Below are positions 43,478 to 54,399 of a DNA stretch of 64,000 nt, piece after piece. The notes beneath the pieces are model-generated. The model was not told the origin of the DNA. It made no database searches and saw only the letters and a program-made list of their open reading frames with translations. Origin of the DNA: Anabas testudineus (taxonomy: Eukaryota > Chordata > Actinopteri > Anabantiformes > Anabantidae). The position numbers and the translations under genes were made by a program. The first letter of the stretch is position 1. Each line of letters opens with the position of its first letter. The DNA is taken from the NCBI RefSeq assembly GCF_900324465.2, contig NC_046623.1, forward strand, positions 14,351,721-14,415,720. The letters run 5' to 3'.

Positions 43478-44452
43478 ATGGGCACTGCAGACAGAACGTC
43501 TTCTACATTTAATGCCACATTTGTTCGCCCTGCACAGTTCTATATCAGTGGGTTTTCCAATATCCCTCATATCAAGTATTATTATGTATTCCTCTGCTTT
43601 GTTTATATCATGACTGTCTTCGGGAATGGACTTCTCCTCTCAGTGATTTACCTGGTCAAGACTCTTCATACTCCTAAATACATGATTGTTTTCAGCCTGG
43701 CTTTGACAGATTTGTGTGGGAGCACATCTCTCATCCCCAAAGTCTTGGACACCTTTTTATTTGACAGGAGATACATTGTCTATGAAGCTTGTTTAAGTTA
43801 TATGTTCTTTGTTTATTTCTTTGGAGGTATGCAGTCGTTGACACTTGTCATTATGGCTTATGACAGGTTTGTAGCTATTTGCTTCCCTTTGAGATACCAT
43901 AGAATTGTGACTAAACCAGCTATAGCTGCCCTACTGCTGTTTGTTTGGGTTTTGGTATTAATTGTAGCAGCCTGCACTATTGGGCTTATTGATCGCCTCT
44001 CCTTCTGTGGATCTCTGGTAATACAAAGCTTTTTCTGTGATTATGGACCATTATATCGTCTGGCTTGTAATGATGCATCTTTAAATTACATAATGGGGAT
44101 TATTGTTGTTGTTATAGCCACAGGCATTCCTCTAGTATTGATTGCACTGACATATGTTTCTATTGCCATGTCACTGAGCAGGATTGCATCAGGAGTAGAG
44201 CGACTCAAAGCACTGAAAACTTGTACTTCTCACTTGATTCTTGTGGCTATTTTCTTCCTACCATTCCTAGGCACCAACATTGCTGCACTGACCTCCTACA
44301 TCCATCCTAATGCCAGGATCATCAACTCTACTTTATCACACACCATACCAGCTCTGCTCAATCCTATTATATACTCTTTAAAGACAGAAGAAGTGCTGAA
44401 CCCTATCAGAAAACTTTTCAAAAACAATAGGTGTAAAAACATAGCCATTTAA
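43478..44452 (+). CDS. Odorant receptor G4 (MGTADR type)
   Basis: Intact 324-residue near-copy of G2, differing at about ten residues: Leu48Phe beside the TM1 G-N pair, Val70Ile, Ala84Ser, His189Tyr and Ile192Leu in EC2, Val216Gly and Cys228Ser in TM5, and three tail changes. The surrounding DNA is also copied, so this is the second member of cassette C. Whether it is still under selection cannot be told from one sequence. Confidence 0.95.
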   Translation: MGTADRTSSTFNATFVRPAQFYISGFSNIPHIKYYYVFLCFVYIMTVFGNGLLLSVIYLVKTLHTPKYMIVFSLALTDLCGSTSLIPKVLDTFLFDRRYIVYEACLSYMFFVYFFGGMQSLTLVIMAYDRFVAICFPLRYHRIVTKPAIAALLLFVWVLVLIVAACTIGLIDRLSFCGSLVIQSFFCDYGPLYRLACNDASLNYIMGIIVVVIATGIPLVLIALTYVSIAMSLSRIASGVERLKALKTCTSHLILVAIFFLPFLGTNIAALTSYIHPNARIINSTLSHTIPALLNPIIYSLKTEEVLNPIRKLFKNNRCKNIAI

Positions 44453-44667
44453 AAAAATTCATCAATATAACAGCTGTACTGACAAATTAAAAAGTCCAAA
44501 TACTACAAATGTGTTTTGGTCCTTCACTGAGATTTTCTTTGTGTTTATTTATGTAAATAATAGACAAATTGTCTGTAGTTTGCTGTTAGGTAATAAAATG
44601 AAATAAGTAAGAAATGACAACTTCATAAACCACATAAGTTCATAACCTGCCTGATTTGATTGTGAGC
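44453..44667. other. G4 3' flank ending at a deletion
   Basis: Follows the G2 3' flank until about 44640, then jumps into codons of a G3-like gene. Confidence 0.6.
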
Positions 44668-45564
44668 CTAACATCCCTTATGATAAATATTACTATGTTT
44701 TCCTGTTTTTTATCTATATCATTATAATTCTTGGAAATGGTCTCCTTCTCTCTGTGATTTACCTGGTCAAGACTCTTCATACTCCTAAATACATGATTGT
44801 TTTCAGCCTGGCTTTGACAGATTTGTGTGGGAGCACTGCTCTCATCCCCAAAGTCTTAGACACCTTTTTATTTGACAGGAAATACATTGTCTATGAAGCT
44901 TGTTTGAGTTATATATTCTTTGTATGGTTCTTTGCAAGCTTGCAGTCATGGACACTTGTCACTATGTCTTATGACAGGTTTATTGCAATTTGCTTCCCTT
45001 TAAGGTACCATAGAGTTGTGACAAAACCAGCTATAGCTGCAATGCTGCTGTTGACATGGGTTGTTTCATTGAGTCTCTTTGCACTCTTTGCACTTGATCG
45101 CCTCTCCTTCTGTGGATCCTTAGTGATAACATTTTTTTCTGTGATCATGGACCAATATATTGTCTGGCCTGTAATGACACAACTTTAATTTACATAATTG
45201 CATATGTTGTCTTAATCACAGTCATCTTCTGTCCTCTTATATCGATATTATTGACATATGTTTGCATAGCTATAGCACTGAGCAGGATTGCATCAGGAAT
45301 GGAACGACTCAAAGCATTGAAAACTTGATTCTTGTGGCTCTTTTCTTCTTGCCACTTGTGGGCACCAACTTAGCTGTAAGGACCTCCTACATCCATCCCA
45401 ATGCCAGAATTTTTAACTCTACATTGACACACCCCATACCAGCTCTGCTCAATCCGATTATATACACTTTAAGAACAGAAGAAGTGTTGAATTATATTAG
45501 GAAACTTTTCAAAAACCAAAGACTTTGCAACAAAACTTTATCCAAAAAGCTGATACTGCATTGA
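44668..45564 (+). pseudogene. Odorant receptor G5, headless and frameshifted
   Basis: G3-like gene lacking promoter, start and about 25-30 first codons; homology begins at the codons for NIPYDKYYYVF. It has a deletion at the TM4-EC2 border (the GLL region is reduced), a frameshift at the EC2 segment near 45125-45135, and a 13-nt deletion in KTCTSHLILV near 45328 that shifts the frame again. The tail (NQRLCNKTLSKK) and 3' flank agree with G1 and G3. Third member of cassette C, dead. Confidence 0.92.
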
Positions 45565-46329
45565 CACATAAAAAAGTAATAAAAATATCTCAATTGAATA
45601 AGTTTTGGGACATTTTACTTTGGGGTATGTGACACATTTACATTAAAAATGTTTGCGCTATAGTCAAAAGCTGAAGAATGGTCATTAAAACAACTCAAAA
45701 TTGTATCAATAACTGTAGTTGCATTTTAAATAATAAACATTAAGTAAGTCACTCAATACGTTTGCATGAGCACATAAGTAGAGTAAGAGTAAAAAAGTTT
45801 GTAGAATATTTTGTGAGCTGAGACATATGTTAGTTATAAATGTGGTAGTTCATGAGTTTATTCTTTACTAAGGTTGAATTTATGTAAGTATAGGCAGAAT
45901 ATTTAAAATCATATTAAGCTGATAAAGTTTGGGGTGATCTGCAGAACTTTCTGGGAACAATAAGACTGTTTATGATAAGTCAATGAAATCGACCACACCA
46001 CTTGGTAAATATAATGTAGCTCTCAAAGCCAGTTAATCATAATTCAGTCCTGCAACACAAATTTTTATGTTAACATTTAAAACTGTGTGGATGAATATGT
46101 GAGGCACAAATTAAGATTTTTGTGTCACACATTCAAAGAAGACATAAAGGGCTAGTTATCGGTTAACATGCAGTTTAAATCATTAAAAATAAAAAATAAA
46201 AAAACTATCCAGTTGCACCACAGTTAAACCACTATAAATGTGGTGTGGCGTAATGGTGATCAGGGCTAAAACAAATCTGGAAGAAGAAAGTGACTAGGAG
46301 AAAAGGCTATAATTGTTTTGACAGCTTCC
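45565..46329. other. 3' flank of G5
   Basis: No gene. Shares blocks with the G1 and G3 flanks, including AGCTCTCAAAGCCAGTTA near 46020. Confidence 0.55.
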
Positions 46330-46990
46330 AAGTTTATTTGATCTGAGAACAGGCAACAGCAACAGGATCCAGTAACCATCACAATATCAGACATCCAAGA
46401 AGATTGTCAAGTGTAAAGAGCTGGACAGCACCAGCCTCTAACATAAAAAAGGCACTAAATCTATAGAAGCTAACTGCACTAGAATACTTGGCAGCACAAA
46501 TGAACCACCTTCTAATGGAAAGTCTTGATCCTAAAGGACCAGTCCCATCCAAATATCATCTTTAACCTGCCTCTGCACAACATAAAAGCTCCTGTCAGGC
46601 ATCATAGAGGCTAAAATTAGTTGGGACATTGCTTAATACATGAGCAGAAAGGCATTGGTAGAAACATTAAAAGACCAAACACCAGCAACTGATCGATAGA
46701 GCAGTCACTCTAGACAGCAAGAGCAGACAGACCAACCTATACACCATCCTTATTGACTCCAAAAGGCCTACTACTCTATGCATCACACAGAGATCCTGGA
46801 ATGCCTAAAACTCTACAATAATAGGGTTCTAATGGCCTTCACCAAGAACTCAATAGGGTTGTAGAAAACAACACTACAGGCCAACTTCAAACTAATTGTC
46901 TAAATTAGGTGCGGAATCTAGAAAGAAGTTGCTCTGTTCCCATAGCCTAAACCCCATCAAGCTACGGATACCATCCACTCAATGGAGCAA
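46330..46990 (+). mobile_element. R4/Rex6-like LINE fragment (part of RT)
   Basis: In pieces and with several stops it reads like the linker and early reverse transcriptase of R4/Dong/Rex6 LINEs: SDIQE, the LxxPKGPVPSKY stretch, then TNLYTILIDSKR...ILECLKLYNN...NSIGL and KCGI-like segments corresponding to the RT region before the catalytic YxDD. 5' and 3' truncated. A shorter copy is at 42430-42640. Confidence 0.7.
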
Positions 46991-47093
46991 TCCCCACCTC
47001 CACCACCTTTTTTGTGACTAATAGCTATGATGTAAACTAAATTTGTACAACAGATCACGAGACCCACACACTAATATAAGGCCACATGACACA

Positions 47094-47288
47094 GCTTCCT
47101 CCATTCCTGCTGCCCTACAATAAAAGGAATACCATAGAAAATGACAGGTCTCTCACAGTACAACTTTCTTTAAGGGAACTGAACAACTGCTATTGTCTAA
47201 GGTGAGTTTGGTAACATTATAATACTACATTAATGTACTGTTATAAATTAATTTTCTCTTGTTACATCTAGGGGGGAAGAGATTCACA
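47094..47288 (+). promoter_or_regulatory. G6 promoter with leader intron and decayed TATA box
   Basis: The conserved block CACAGCTTCCT...CTGCTGCCC and GACAGGTCTCTCACAGTAC is present, but the TATA box reads ATAGAAAAT at about 47134. A splice donor AAG/GTGAGT (GT at 47202-47203) and acceptor TTACATCTAG (ends 47271) define a 70-nt leader intron. The ATG is 18 nt into exon 2. Confidence 0.7.
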
Positions 47289-48296
47289 ATGGGCTTAGAA
47301 GAGAAAACTGCAATCAAATTAAATTCTACATTTGTTCGACCTGCAATGTTCTATGTTAATGGGTTTTCCAACATCCCTCATGCTAAGTATTACTATGTTT
47401 TCATGTGCTTCATCTATATCATGACAGTTCTTGGTAATAGCTTCCTTATCACATTGATTTACCTGGTCAAGACTCTTCATACTCCTAAATACATCATCGT
47501 GTTTAACCTGGCTTTGACAGATTTGTGTGGGAGCACTGCTCTCATCCCCAAAGTCTTAGACACATTCCTGTTTGACAGGAGATACATTGTCTATGAAGCT
47601 TGTTTAAGTTATATGTTCTTTGTTTGGTTCTTTGCATTTGTGCAGTCATGGACACTTGTCACTATGGCTTATGACAGGTTCATTTCAATTTGCTTCCCTT
47701 TAAGGTACCATAATATTGTAACTAATCCGGTTGTTGCTGCCAGTTTGCTCTTTGTCTGGGTTTTTTCATTGAGTTTTTTAGCACTTCTTGTTGGGCTAAT
47801 TGATCGCCTTTCTTTCTGTGGATCTTTGGTGATACAAAGCTTTTTCTGTGATCATGGACCAGTATATTATCTGGCCTGTAATGATACATCTCTAAATACC
47901 ATAATTGGAATTCTTGGCTTTATTATAATCATTTGCATTCCTCTAGTAGTAATAGCACTAACATATGTTTGCATTGCCATAGCGCTGAGCAGGATTGCGT
48001 CAGGAGTAGAACGACTCAAAGCATTGAAAACTTGTACTTCTCACTTGATTCTTGTGGCTATTTTCTTCCTACCACTTATTGGCACCAACTTAGTTGTAAT
48101 GACCATCTACATCCATCCTAATGCCAGGATCATCAACTCTACTTTGACACACACCATACCAGCTCTGCTCAATCCAATCATATACTCTTTAAAGACAGAA
48201 GAAGTGCTGAACTCTATCAGAAAACTTTCTAAAAACAATAGGTTCAAGAACTTAGCCTTTTACCAAAAGATGCTCTTATTATGCCTGTTGCGTTAA
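47289..48296 (+). CDS. Odorant receptor G6
   Basis: Intact 335-residue receptor in one coding exon. The frame extends upstream only through the leader intron acceptor, so the ATG at 47289 (MGLEEKTAIKLNSTF, N-S-T glycosylation site) is the start. Standard G motifs; IC2 reads AYDRFISICFPLRYH with Ser in place of Ala. EC2 has PVYYLACND rather than PIYRLACND, shared with G8, G9 and G10. Tail KLSKNNRFKNLAFYQK. It lies 1.7 kb after the dead G5 and begins the leader-intron subgroup. Confidence 0.95.
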   Translation: MGLEEKTAIKLNSTFVRPAMFYVNGFSNIPHAKYYYVFMCFIYIMTVLGNSFLITLIYLVKTLHTPKYIIVFNLALTDLCGSTALIPKVLDTFLFDRRYIVYEACLSYMFFVWFFAFVQSWTLVTMAYDRFISICFPLRYHNIVTNPVVAASLLFVWVFSLSFLALLVGLIDRLSFCGSLVIQSFFCDHGPVYYLACNDTSLNTIIGILGFIIIICIPLVVIALTYVCIAIALSRIASGVERLKALKTCTSHLILVAIFFLPLIGTNLVVMTIYIHPNARIINSTLTHTIPALLNPIIYSLKTEEVLNSIRKLSKNNRFKNLAFYQKMLLLCLLR

Positions 48297-49634
48297 AAAA
48301 GCAAAACAACATTTAATTAACTTGATTTATATAGCATGAATTCACAACAGAAACTTTCTCAATGTACTTTACATGGCAAGGTTAAGAACAATGTAGAATT
48401 GTAAAGATTTTATAGATAACCTTAAATAATCTTTTAGTGTTAAATAGTACAAAATGTGCTGTAGTATATTAAAACAAAATGCACTACAGCACTTTATTAT
48501 TAGTATAGTTAGTATAGTTAGTATGAGACATTAGTTTTTCGCTGTTGTAGTAACCATTCACTGATTTATCTTGCAAAATAAAATAGAATTTAAATAGAAT
48601 AGAATTGATTTGAATAGAACAGAAAATGTTACACAAGCTTTTACATTTTGACGGGACACTGCATTTTTATTTATATTTAATGACATTCTCTGTTTTGTGT
48701 GTTTCAGTGATTTGAGCAGCTTATGGACTACACAGGTATTGGAACAGTGTGGCTAGTTCCTTTATTTTTTTCTGTAGACTGAAAACATGTTGGGTTTAAC
48801 ATCAAAAGATGAACATGAGACAAAAGATTAACATTTCAGTTTTCATTTCCAATACTTTTGCTCACATGAAAAATGGGTGGGTCCAAACCAAAGGTGCTAT
48901 CTTTGAAGTTGTTTTTCTGATCCGCACGTAAACACCTGGGAATGAAAGCTGAAATGTTGATCTGAAAAAAGTGTTCTGTAGTAACACTTTCCTTTTGTCC
49001 CTTTTTTTTTACTATCACTACCTAAAGTGCTTTTCTCACTTGAACTAAACCTGATATGTGACTCTGGACACAATATTGGATGTGCAGTTTGCCAATATAA
49101 ATAAATCATATCAAATAACAATTATAATATGATTACATTTGTGACAAAACATTATTGTGTTTGCAGCTTAGTTGCATAGAAACAGGGTTGAACATGCTAA
49201 ACTAAGATGGTAAACCTCTTAAACGTTGCACCTGATACTCTGCCCTCCTTTAACATTAGTGTCCAGTTTCTCTATGAAAATCAAGAGCTTGAAGTTTGGG
49301 CTTTTTATTATTTGCCTCCTAATGAAAACACTTTAAAACTGTACCATACAAAAAAGTAAAAAATAAAATAAATAAATACATACATACAAATTAAAAGTTT
49401 AAAATTTTGAAAAAACTGGGGTCAACTTGATCTTCATCATAACCTTATAAACACAACATAAATGTTCTACTGCAAAACAAGTTGGTTGCCATAAATGTCA
49501 CATATTTTTCATATTCTTTTTCACAGTTACCACACATGTAACAAAGATCCCAAACTAGATAAACTGGAAATCAAAAGAGAAACACCTTTTTACAACTGAT
49601 AGAAAGTACATGCATAATTATGAACCTCTGATCC
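48297..49634. other. Spacer G6-G7, first part
   Basis: No gene. About 49120-49230 (GTTTGCAGCTTAGTTGCATAGAAA...ACATGCTAAACTAAGATGG) recurs before G9 (56540-56620) and G10 (59290-59370), so it belongs to the duplicated unit of this subgroup. Confidence 0.6.
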
Positions 49635-50010
49635 ATGCTCATAAAATTGTGAGTGTGGTTTCCTGAACCACTCTTTCACAATTTGATCCCAATAAATGCT
49701 GGCATTGTCATGTTGTAATATGCTCGTGTTATCAGGGAAGAAAAAAAATCCATTGATGGAATAACCTGGTCATTCAGTATATTCAGGTAGTCAGCTGACC
49801 TCATTCTTTTGGCAGATAATGTTGATAAACCTAGAACTGACCAACAACAATCTTCTTAGATTATTTTTGAGGCTTAATTTATGCCATTAATTTGACCCTT
49901 CTGGAAAAGATTACCATCTTTTCCTCAACCACAGGATGTGACTTCGGACATGGTTGTTTTAGAAATGAGAAGCTACTCACTGCATCATTTAGCGTTTAAT
50001 GACTTGTTGC
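49635..50010 (-). mobile_element. Tc1/mariner DNA transposon remnant
   Basis: On the minus strand it reads as parts of a Tc1-type transposase gene common in fish: from the right, the start with the DNA-binding region (CATGTCCGAAGTCACATCC, then AAGGGTCAAATTAATGGCAT), then, after an internal deletion, the DDE half (ATGAGGTCAGCTGACTACCT, CCATCAATGGATTTT, CAACATGACAATGCCAGCAT). Small indels. No terminal inverted repeats seen. Confidence 0.75.
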
Positions 50011-50290
50011 CACTGAAAAATAACAATCAGCAATTATATGATGGGAGGCTATTATCTATTTGCTTAGATAAATCTAGGTAGTGAGTAGGGTGGGCAATGT
50101 ATTTGGTTTAATAGAACAGTGTCTACATTAGTGTTTTTGTTTCTACAGACTTTAAGCTTAATAAATATTATTTCAGTGAGAGATGAAATAAAAAAACAAA
50201 CAAACTTGGATCTAAAGCTCAACAAACCCACCAAGGACCACGTCACAGAGCTTCCTGCATTTCTGCTGCCCCAGAATGAAAGAGACACAA

Positions 50291-50440
50291 TATAAATAAC
50301 AGGTCTCTCAGTACAACATGCTTTAGGGAACTGAACACTTATGAGGTGAGTTGTAACAACATATGAAATCACTCAGCTTTTGTTGGATTATTTTTCTGTG
50401 ATATTTTCTCCTTTTACATTTTAGGAAACAGAGAGTTCTA
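50291..50440 (+). promoter_or_regulatory. G7 promoter and leader intron
   Basis: TATAAATAA at 50291-50299, then AACAGGTCTCTCAGTAC and GGGAACTGAACACTTATGAG as non-coding exon 1; donor GAG/GTGAGT (GT at 50346-50347) and acceptor TTACATTTTAG (ends 50424) give a 79-nt intron. Confidence 0.78.
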
Positions 50441-50467
50441 ATAGGCTCTGAAAGCAAAGTTGCTGCC

Positions 50468-51460
50468 ATGTTGAATGTTACATTTGTTCGTCCTGCAATG
50501 TTCTATATTAATGGGTTTTCCAACATCCCTCATGCTAAGTATTACTATATTTTCTTGTGCTTCATATATATCACAACTGTTGTTGGGAATAGTTTTCTAA
50601 TCACAGTGATTTACCTGGTCAAGACTCTTCATACTCCTAAATACATGATTGTTTTCAGCCTGGCTTTGACAGATTTGTGTGGGAGCACTGCTCTCATCCC
50701 CAAAGTCTTGGACACCTTTTTGTTTGACAGGAGGTACATTGTCTATGAAGCTTGTTTAAGTTATTTGTTCTTTGTTTGGTCTTTTGCATTGGTGCAGTCA
50801 TGGACACTTGTTACTATGTCTTATGACAGATTTATAGCAATTTGCCTCCCTTTGAGGTACCATAATATCATAACTAAATCCGCTGTTGGTGCCATTCTGT
50901 TCTTTGTGTGGGTTTTTTCATTGAGTTTTTTAGCAATTGTTGTTTGGCAAATCAATCGCCTCTCCTTCTGTGGATCTGTGGTGATACAAAGCTTTTTCTG
51001 TGATCATGGACCACTATATCGCCTGGCCTGTAATGACACTACTATAAATAGCATACTTGTAAATGTTGCTATTGCTATAATCATGATTATTCCCCTAATA
51101 GTGATAGCATTGACATATGTTTGCATTGCCATAGCACTGAGCAGGATTGCATCAGGAGTAGAACGACTCAAAGCATTGAAGACTTGTACTTCTCACCTGA
51201 TAGTTGTGGCTATTTTCTTCCTACCACTCGTGGGCACCAATTTAGCTGCAGTGACCTCCTACATCCATCCTAATGCCAGGATGTTTAACTCTACTATGAC
51301 ACACACCATACCGTCTCTGCTTAATCCAATTATATACTCTTTAAAGACAGAAGAAATGGTGAAGTCAATTAGGAAATTAAAACGGAGGTTTTACACAGAA
51401 CACTGCAAAAACAAAAGGCTTAGGAACATATCCTCTTCCAACAAAATGCCCTCATTTTAA
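50468..51460 (+). CDS. Odorant receptor G7, shifted start
   Basis: Intact 330-residue receptor. The place of the usual G start is ATA at 50441 (reads I-G-S-E-S-K-V-A-A), so the first usable ATG is nine codons on at 50468, giving MLNVTFVRPAMF and leaving only two residues before the N-V-T glycosylation site. The frame is otherwise sound. TM4 ends in VVWQINRLSF, where others have VGLIDRLSF, losing the Asp. The tail is longer and more basic (KSIRKLKRRFYTEHCKNKRL). Confidence 0.93.
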   Translation: MLNVTFVRPAMFYINGFSNIPHAKYYYIFLCFIYITTVVGNSFLITVIYLVKTLHTPKYMIVFSLALTDLCGSTALIPKVLDTFLFDRRYIVYEACLSYLFFVWSFALVQSWTLVTMSYDRFIAICLPLRYHNIITKSAVGAILFFVWVFSLSFLAIVVWQINRLSFCGSVVIQSFFCDHGPLYRLACNDTTINSILVNVAIAIIMIIPLIVIALTYVCIAIALSRIASGVERLKALKTCTSHLIVVAIFFLPLVGTNLAAVTSYIHPNARMFNSTMTHTIPSLLNPIIYSLKTEEMVKSIRKLKRRFYTEHCKNKRLRNISSSNKMPSF

Positions 51461-52712
51461 CTTCTGTATTAACACATGAAAAAATTTTAAAATAGCATAA
51501 ATGTGTTTAGCAACATTTTTTTTTAAGTTACAGGTACTATGGTATTAATTTGAAATTGTATCAGTTATTTAATCTGTAACTTGTCATTTACTATTTTTTG
51601 TTGCTGTAGCAGCATTTCAATGATTTCCCTATTGATAGCTAAAATAAATCAGATATATGTTATCATTGTACACAGCATATGCAACCTATGTTTTTCAACA
51701 TTTTACCATAAATATGTACATGTTCAAAATGTTAACGTAATGAATCAAAATATTACAAAATTTTATATTAAACTGTTAAGAATGTGTGTTATAATTATTT
51801 TTGGTTTTATCATAACGATGTTATGGAACACTGGATTGCTATTTTGGTCAGTCCATGTCTTTGGTCTAGACTAATAAATGTATCTCTACATAATGTATAA
51901 TAATATAAATATTTTTTTTTTCTAGAAGATGACATATAATGCATTACCTGACTGATCTTGTTCATCTAGCACCATCATGAGGTTATAATTTTAGTTCACG
52001 TTGTCAATGGTGCCCAAAGACTGATTCCCTTTTGTGCCCTGAGGCACCCTTGACTATATATCCACTGTTGTCATCAAATCAAAGTTGTACATTGTTCAAT
52101 AGTATGATTTATAACAAAATACCTGCAAAACTAATCACAATATTTTCAGTCTTTGCTCTTCTTAGTGTTTTGGACAAATTACTAAATGTCTGGCTAACAT
52201 CCTATACTGTGGTTCTAATTTACTATAGGTCAAAGCACTGTTAGTTTGACTTATAAGAATATTCATTTGTGTAAGTAGACTGTTTTAACAAAAAACATCA
52301 TGTGGTGCAGGATCACTTGTACTTATTCAAATCAGGAGTGATCTGAATATAGCCAAATGAAATGTAAGTTCAGTCAGATGCCCGGTTAGTGTTGTGTGGT
52401 TTTATATCCAATGTGTGAGCTATATATCCAATCACAATGACCTTTTACAAAACATGACAATAGAGAAATCCAAATTACATTTCAGACACAAAAACATTTG
52501 AACAGTATGGAAAAGGTAGGGACTTGCTCTTGTTTCTGACAGAAACCAAGTCAGTTCTGAGTGATCAAGCTGTACTTCAGAGTATAAATGGGCTGCTTAT
52601 AAATTAACTTTAACATAGCTCTTGCGCTATTATACTAACGTAGCCCACCCATACAATTATTTTTGTTGTTGTTTTAACACAGTGTCTCACACATTAAAAC
52701 ATGCACTCCTTT
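51461..52712. other. Spacer G7-G8, first part
   Basis: No gene. The G3-type tail block GTTGCTGTAGCAGCATTTCA at about 51600 is a shared G 3' flank. Frames at 51581 and 52032 are spacer. Confidence 0.55.
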
Positions 52713-52912
52713 CACATGCTCAAGTGTCCTTGGGGAAGATAGTGAAGCCCAAGTTGCCCCCAGTGAGTCAGGTCAGCTGCATGGCAGCTCTGCCATCAGT
52801 GTGTGAGTGTGTATTTGCTTGTTTGTGTGAATAAGATGCAGTGTAAAAACGCTTTAAATACCAGTTAGGTAGAAAAGCGCTATAGAAGTGCATTTACCAT
52901 TTACTACCATTT
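52713..52912 (+). mobile_element. SINE body and tail
   Basis: GCTCAAGTGTCCTTGGGGAA...CAAGTTGCCCCC, then TGCCATCAGTGTGTGAGTGTG and TACCAGTTAGGTAGAAAAGCGCTATAGAAGTGCATTTACCATTTAC, a common fish tRNA-derived SINE without its head here. The tail ends in CATTTAC units. Confidence 0.75.
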
Positions 52913-53590
52913 ACTGCTGTGAACTCATTCAGGTTCCTAGGATCCACAATCTCCCAGGACATGAAGTGGTCCTCCCACATAGAAACAGTCCGCAAAAAGT
53001 CTCACCAGAGGCTGTACTTCCTGAGACTGCTCAGGAAGTTCAATCTGCCCCAGGAGCTGCTGAGCATGTTTTATACCGCCTTCATCCAGTCTGTCCTCTG
53101 CACCTCCATCACTGTGTGGTTTAGTTCAGCCACCAAGCAGGACAGGCACAGACTGCAGTCGGTGATCCGGCCAGCAGAGAAGATCATTAGGACTGAGCTT
53201 CCTTCCATTCAACACCTGTACCGGTCCAGACTCAGAAAATGGGCTGTCAGTATCACTGCTGACCCCACACACCCTGCACACAAACTGTTCAAGCTCCTCC
53301 CCTCTGGCAGGCGCCACAAAGCTATAGCCACCAGAACCACCAGACACAGAGTCAGCTTCTTCCCCCAAGCTGTCTCTGAGCTGAACTGTCCAATCCCATA
53401 ATGCAAGGACTCAAGTGCAATAACCTCATGTAACATAGCAAACAGTGTATTATGTAAAATTGCAACTATGTATGTAAATGATTTTAATGTTTCGTGCAAT
53501 CAGAGAGTACAAAAGACGGAGTCAGACCACATCCAATTCCTTGCTTGTCTTGTGCAAACTTAGCCTATAAAGCTGATTCTGATTTTGAAT
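52913..53590 (+). mobile_element. LINE reverse transcriptase end and 3' tail
   Basis: A 160-codon open frame (52919-53401) matches the region after the RT catalytic core of Rex1/L2/CR1-type LINEs: RFLGSTIS...W..H, KKSHQRLYFLRLLRKF, FYTAFIQSVLCTSITVWF, IRTELPSIQHLY, THPAHKLFKLLPSGRR. The usual stop is followed by an untranslated part that ends near TATAAAGCTGATTCTGATTTTGA, a LINE-like tail. 5'-truncated; unusually well preserved over this part. It starts exactly at the SINE tail. Confidence 0.82.
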
Positions 53591-53593
53591 TTG

Positions 53594-53830
53594 TAAGACC
53601 TCACTCGTACTTAGACTGCTTTCCTGTAGATCATGCTGAGTTAATTTCCATCATTAATAAATCTAAACTATCAACATGTCCCTTAGACCCTTAGACCTAC
53701 TATTTACCTTTGATCAGCATGTCCACACTAGAACAGATCAATCTGTCTATACTAACAGGCTACGTACCACAGGCTTTTAAGGTTTCTGTAGTGAAACCTT
53801 TACTCAAAAAGCCTATTCTTGACTAAAGGG
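53594..53830 (+). mobile_element. L2-type LINE fragment (start of RT)
   Basis: Reads in pieces PHSYLDCFPVDHAELISIIN and then a GYVPQAFK...KPLLKKPI-like stretch, the N-terminal RT part of L2 LINEs; same family as the minus-strand copy at 61650-63600. Frame broken. Confidence 0.7.
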
Positions 53831-54173
53831 TTTGTTTGTCGAAACTGTTCAGTCACTACTAGGGTGAACAGCCTTTTAAAGTCGCTCAGTCTTCTTGCAC
53901 TTTACACCTCTTTTGCATCTGAAGAACATCATGTGGTGCTCTGATGTAGATCAGAACTCTAAGAACATGAAAGAAAACACTCAGTCTTACCAAGTATGGG
54001 TCTAGTGTGTTGTGGCTTTGTCAATACATTATTTACATTGAGATAAAAAGTACAGTGTGAAAGCAAGAAGGACCTGCATTTCACTACCAGTACAGACTTC
54101 AGAGTTAGTGAATATTTGCAATGTGTTAGATGACATAAACTAAAATTAATCTAAATATTGAGACACCCACACA
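53831..54173. other. Spacer before the G8 promoter
   Basis: No gene or known repeat. CAGTCACTACTAGGG...ATCATGTGGTGCTCTGATGTAGATCAGAACTCTAAGAACATG is shared in part with 59410-59540 before G10. Confidence 0.5.
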
Positions 54174-54399
54174 CTAATTAAGGTTCATATGATACAGCCT
54201 CCTGCATTTCGTCTATCCCACAATGAAAGAGATGGAATATAAATAACAGGTCTCTCATAGTGCCATTTTCTTCAGGGAACTGAACATTTGAGTACTGAGG
54301 TGAGTTTTGTAGGAACATATATAATAACTCAGACATGGTCTTCATTGTTATACACTGTGACTTTTTCTTCTTTTACATCTAGGAAAATAAATATTTGTA
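54174..54399 (+). promoter_or_regulatory. G8 promoter and leader intron
   Basis: CTAATTA, a homeodomain-type site, at 54174-54180 lies 64 nt before TATAAATAA (54238-54246). Exon 1 carries ACAGGTCTCTCATAGTGCC and GGGAACTGAACATTTGAGTA. Donor GAG/GTGAGT (GT 54300-54301), acceptor TTTTACATCTAG (ends 54382): an 83-nt intron. Confidence 0.8.

Noticed and set aside
52919-53401. 160-codon frame as a host gene
   Set aside because: Clear similarity to the C-terminal part of LINE reverse transcriptases and a LINE-like tail after it.
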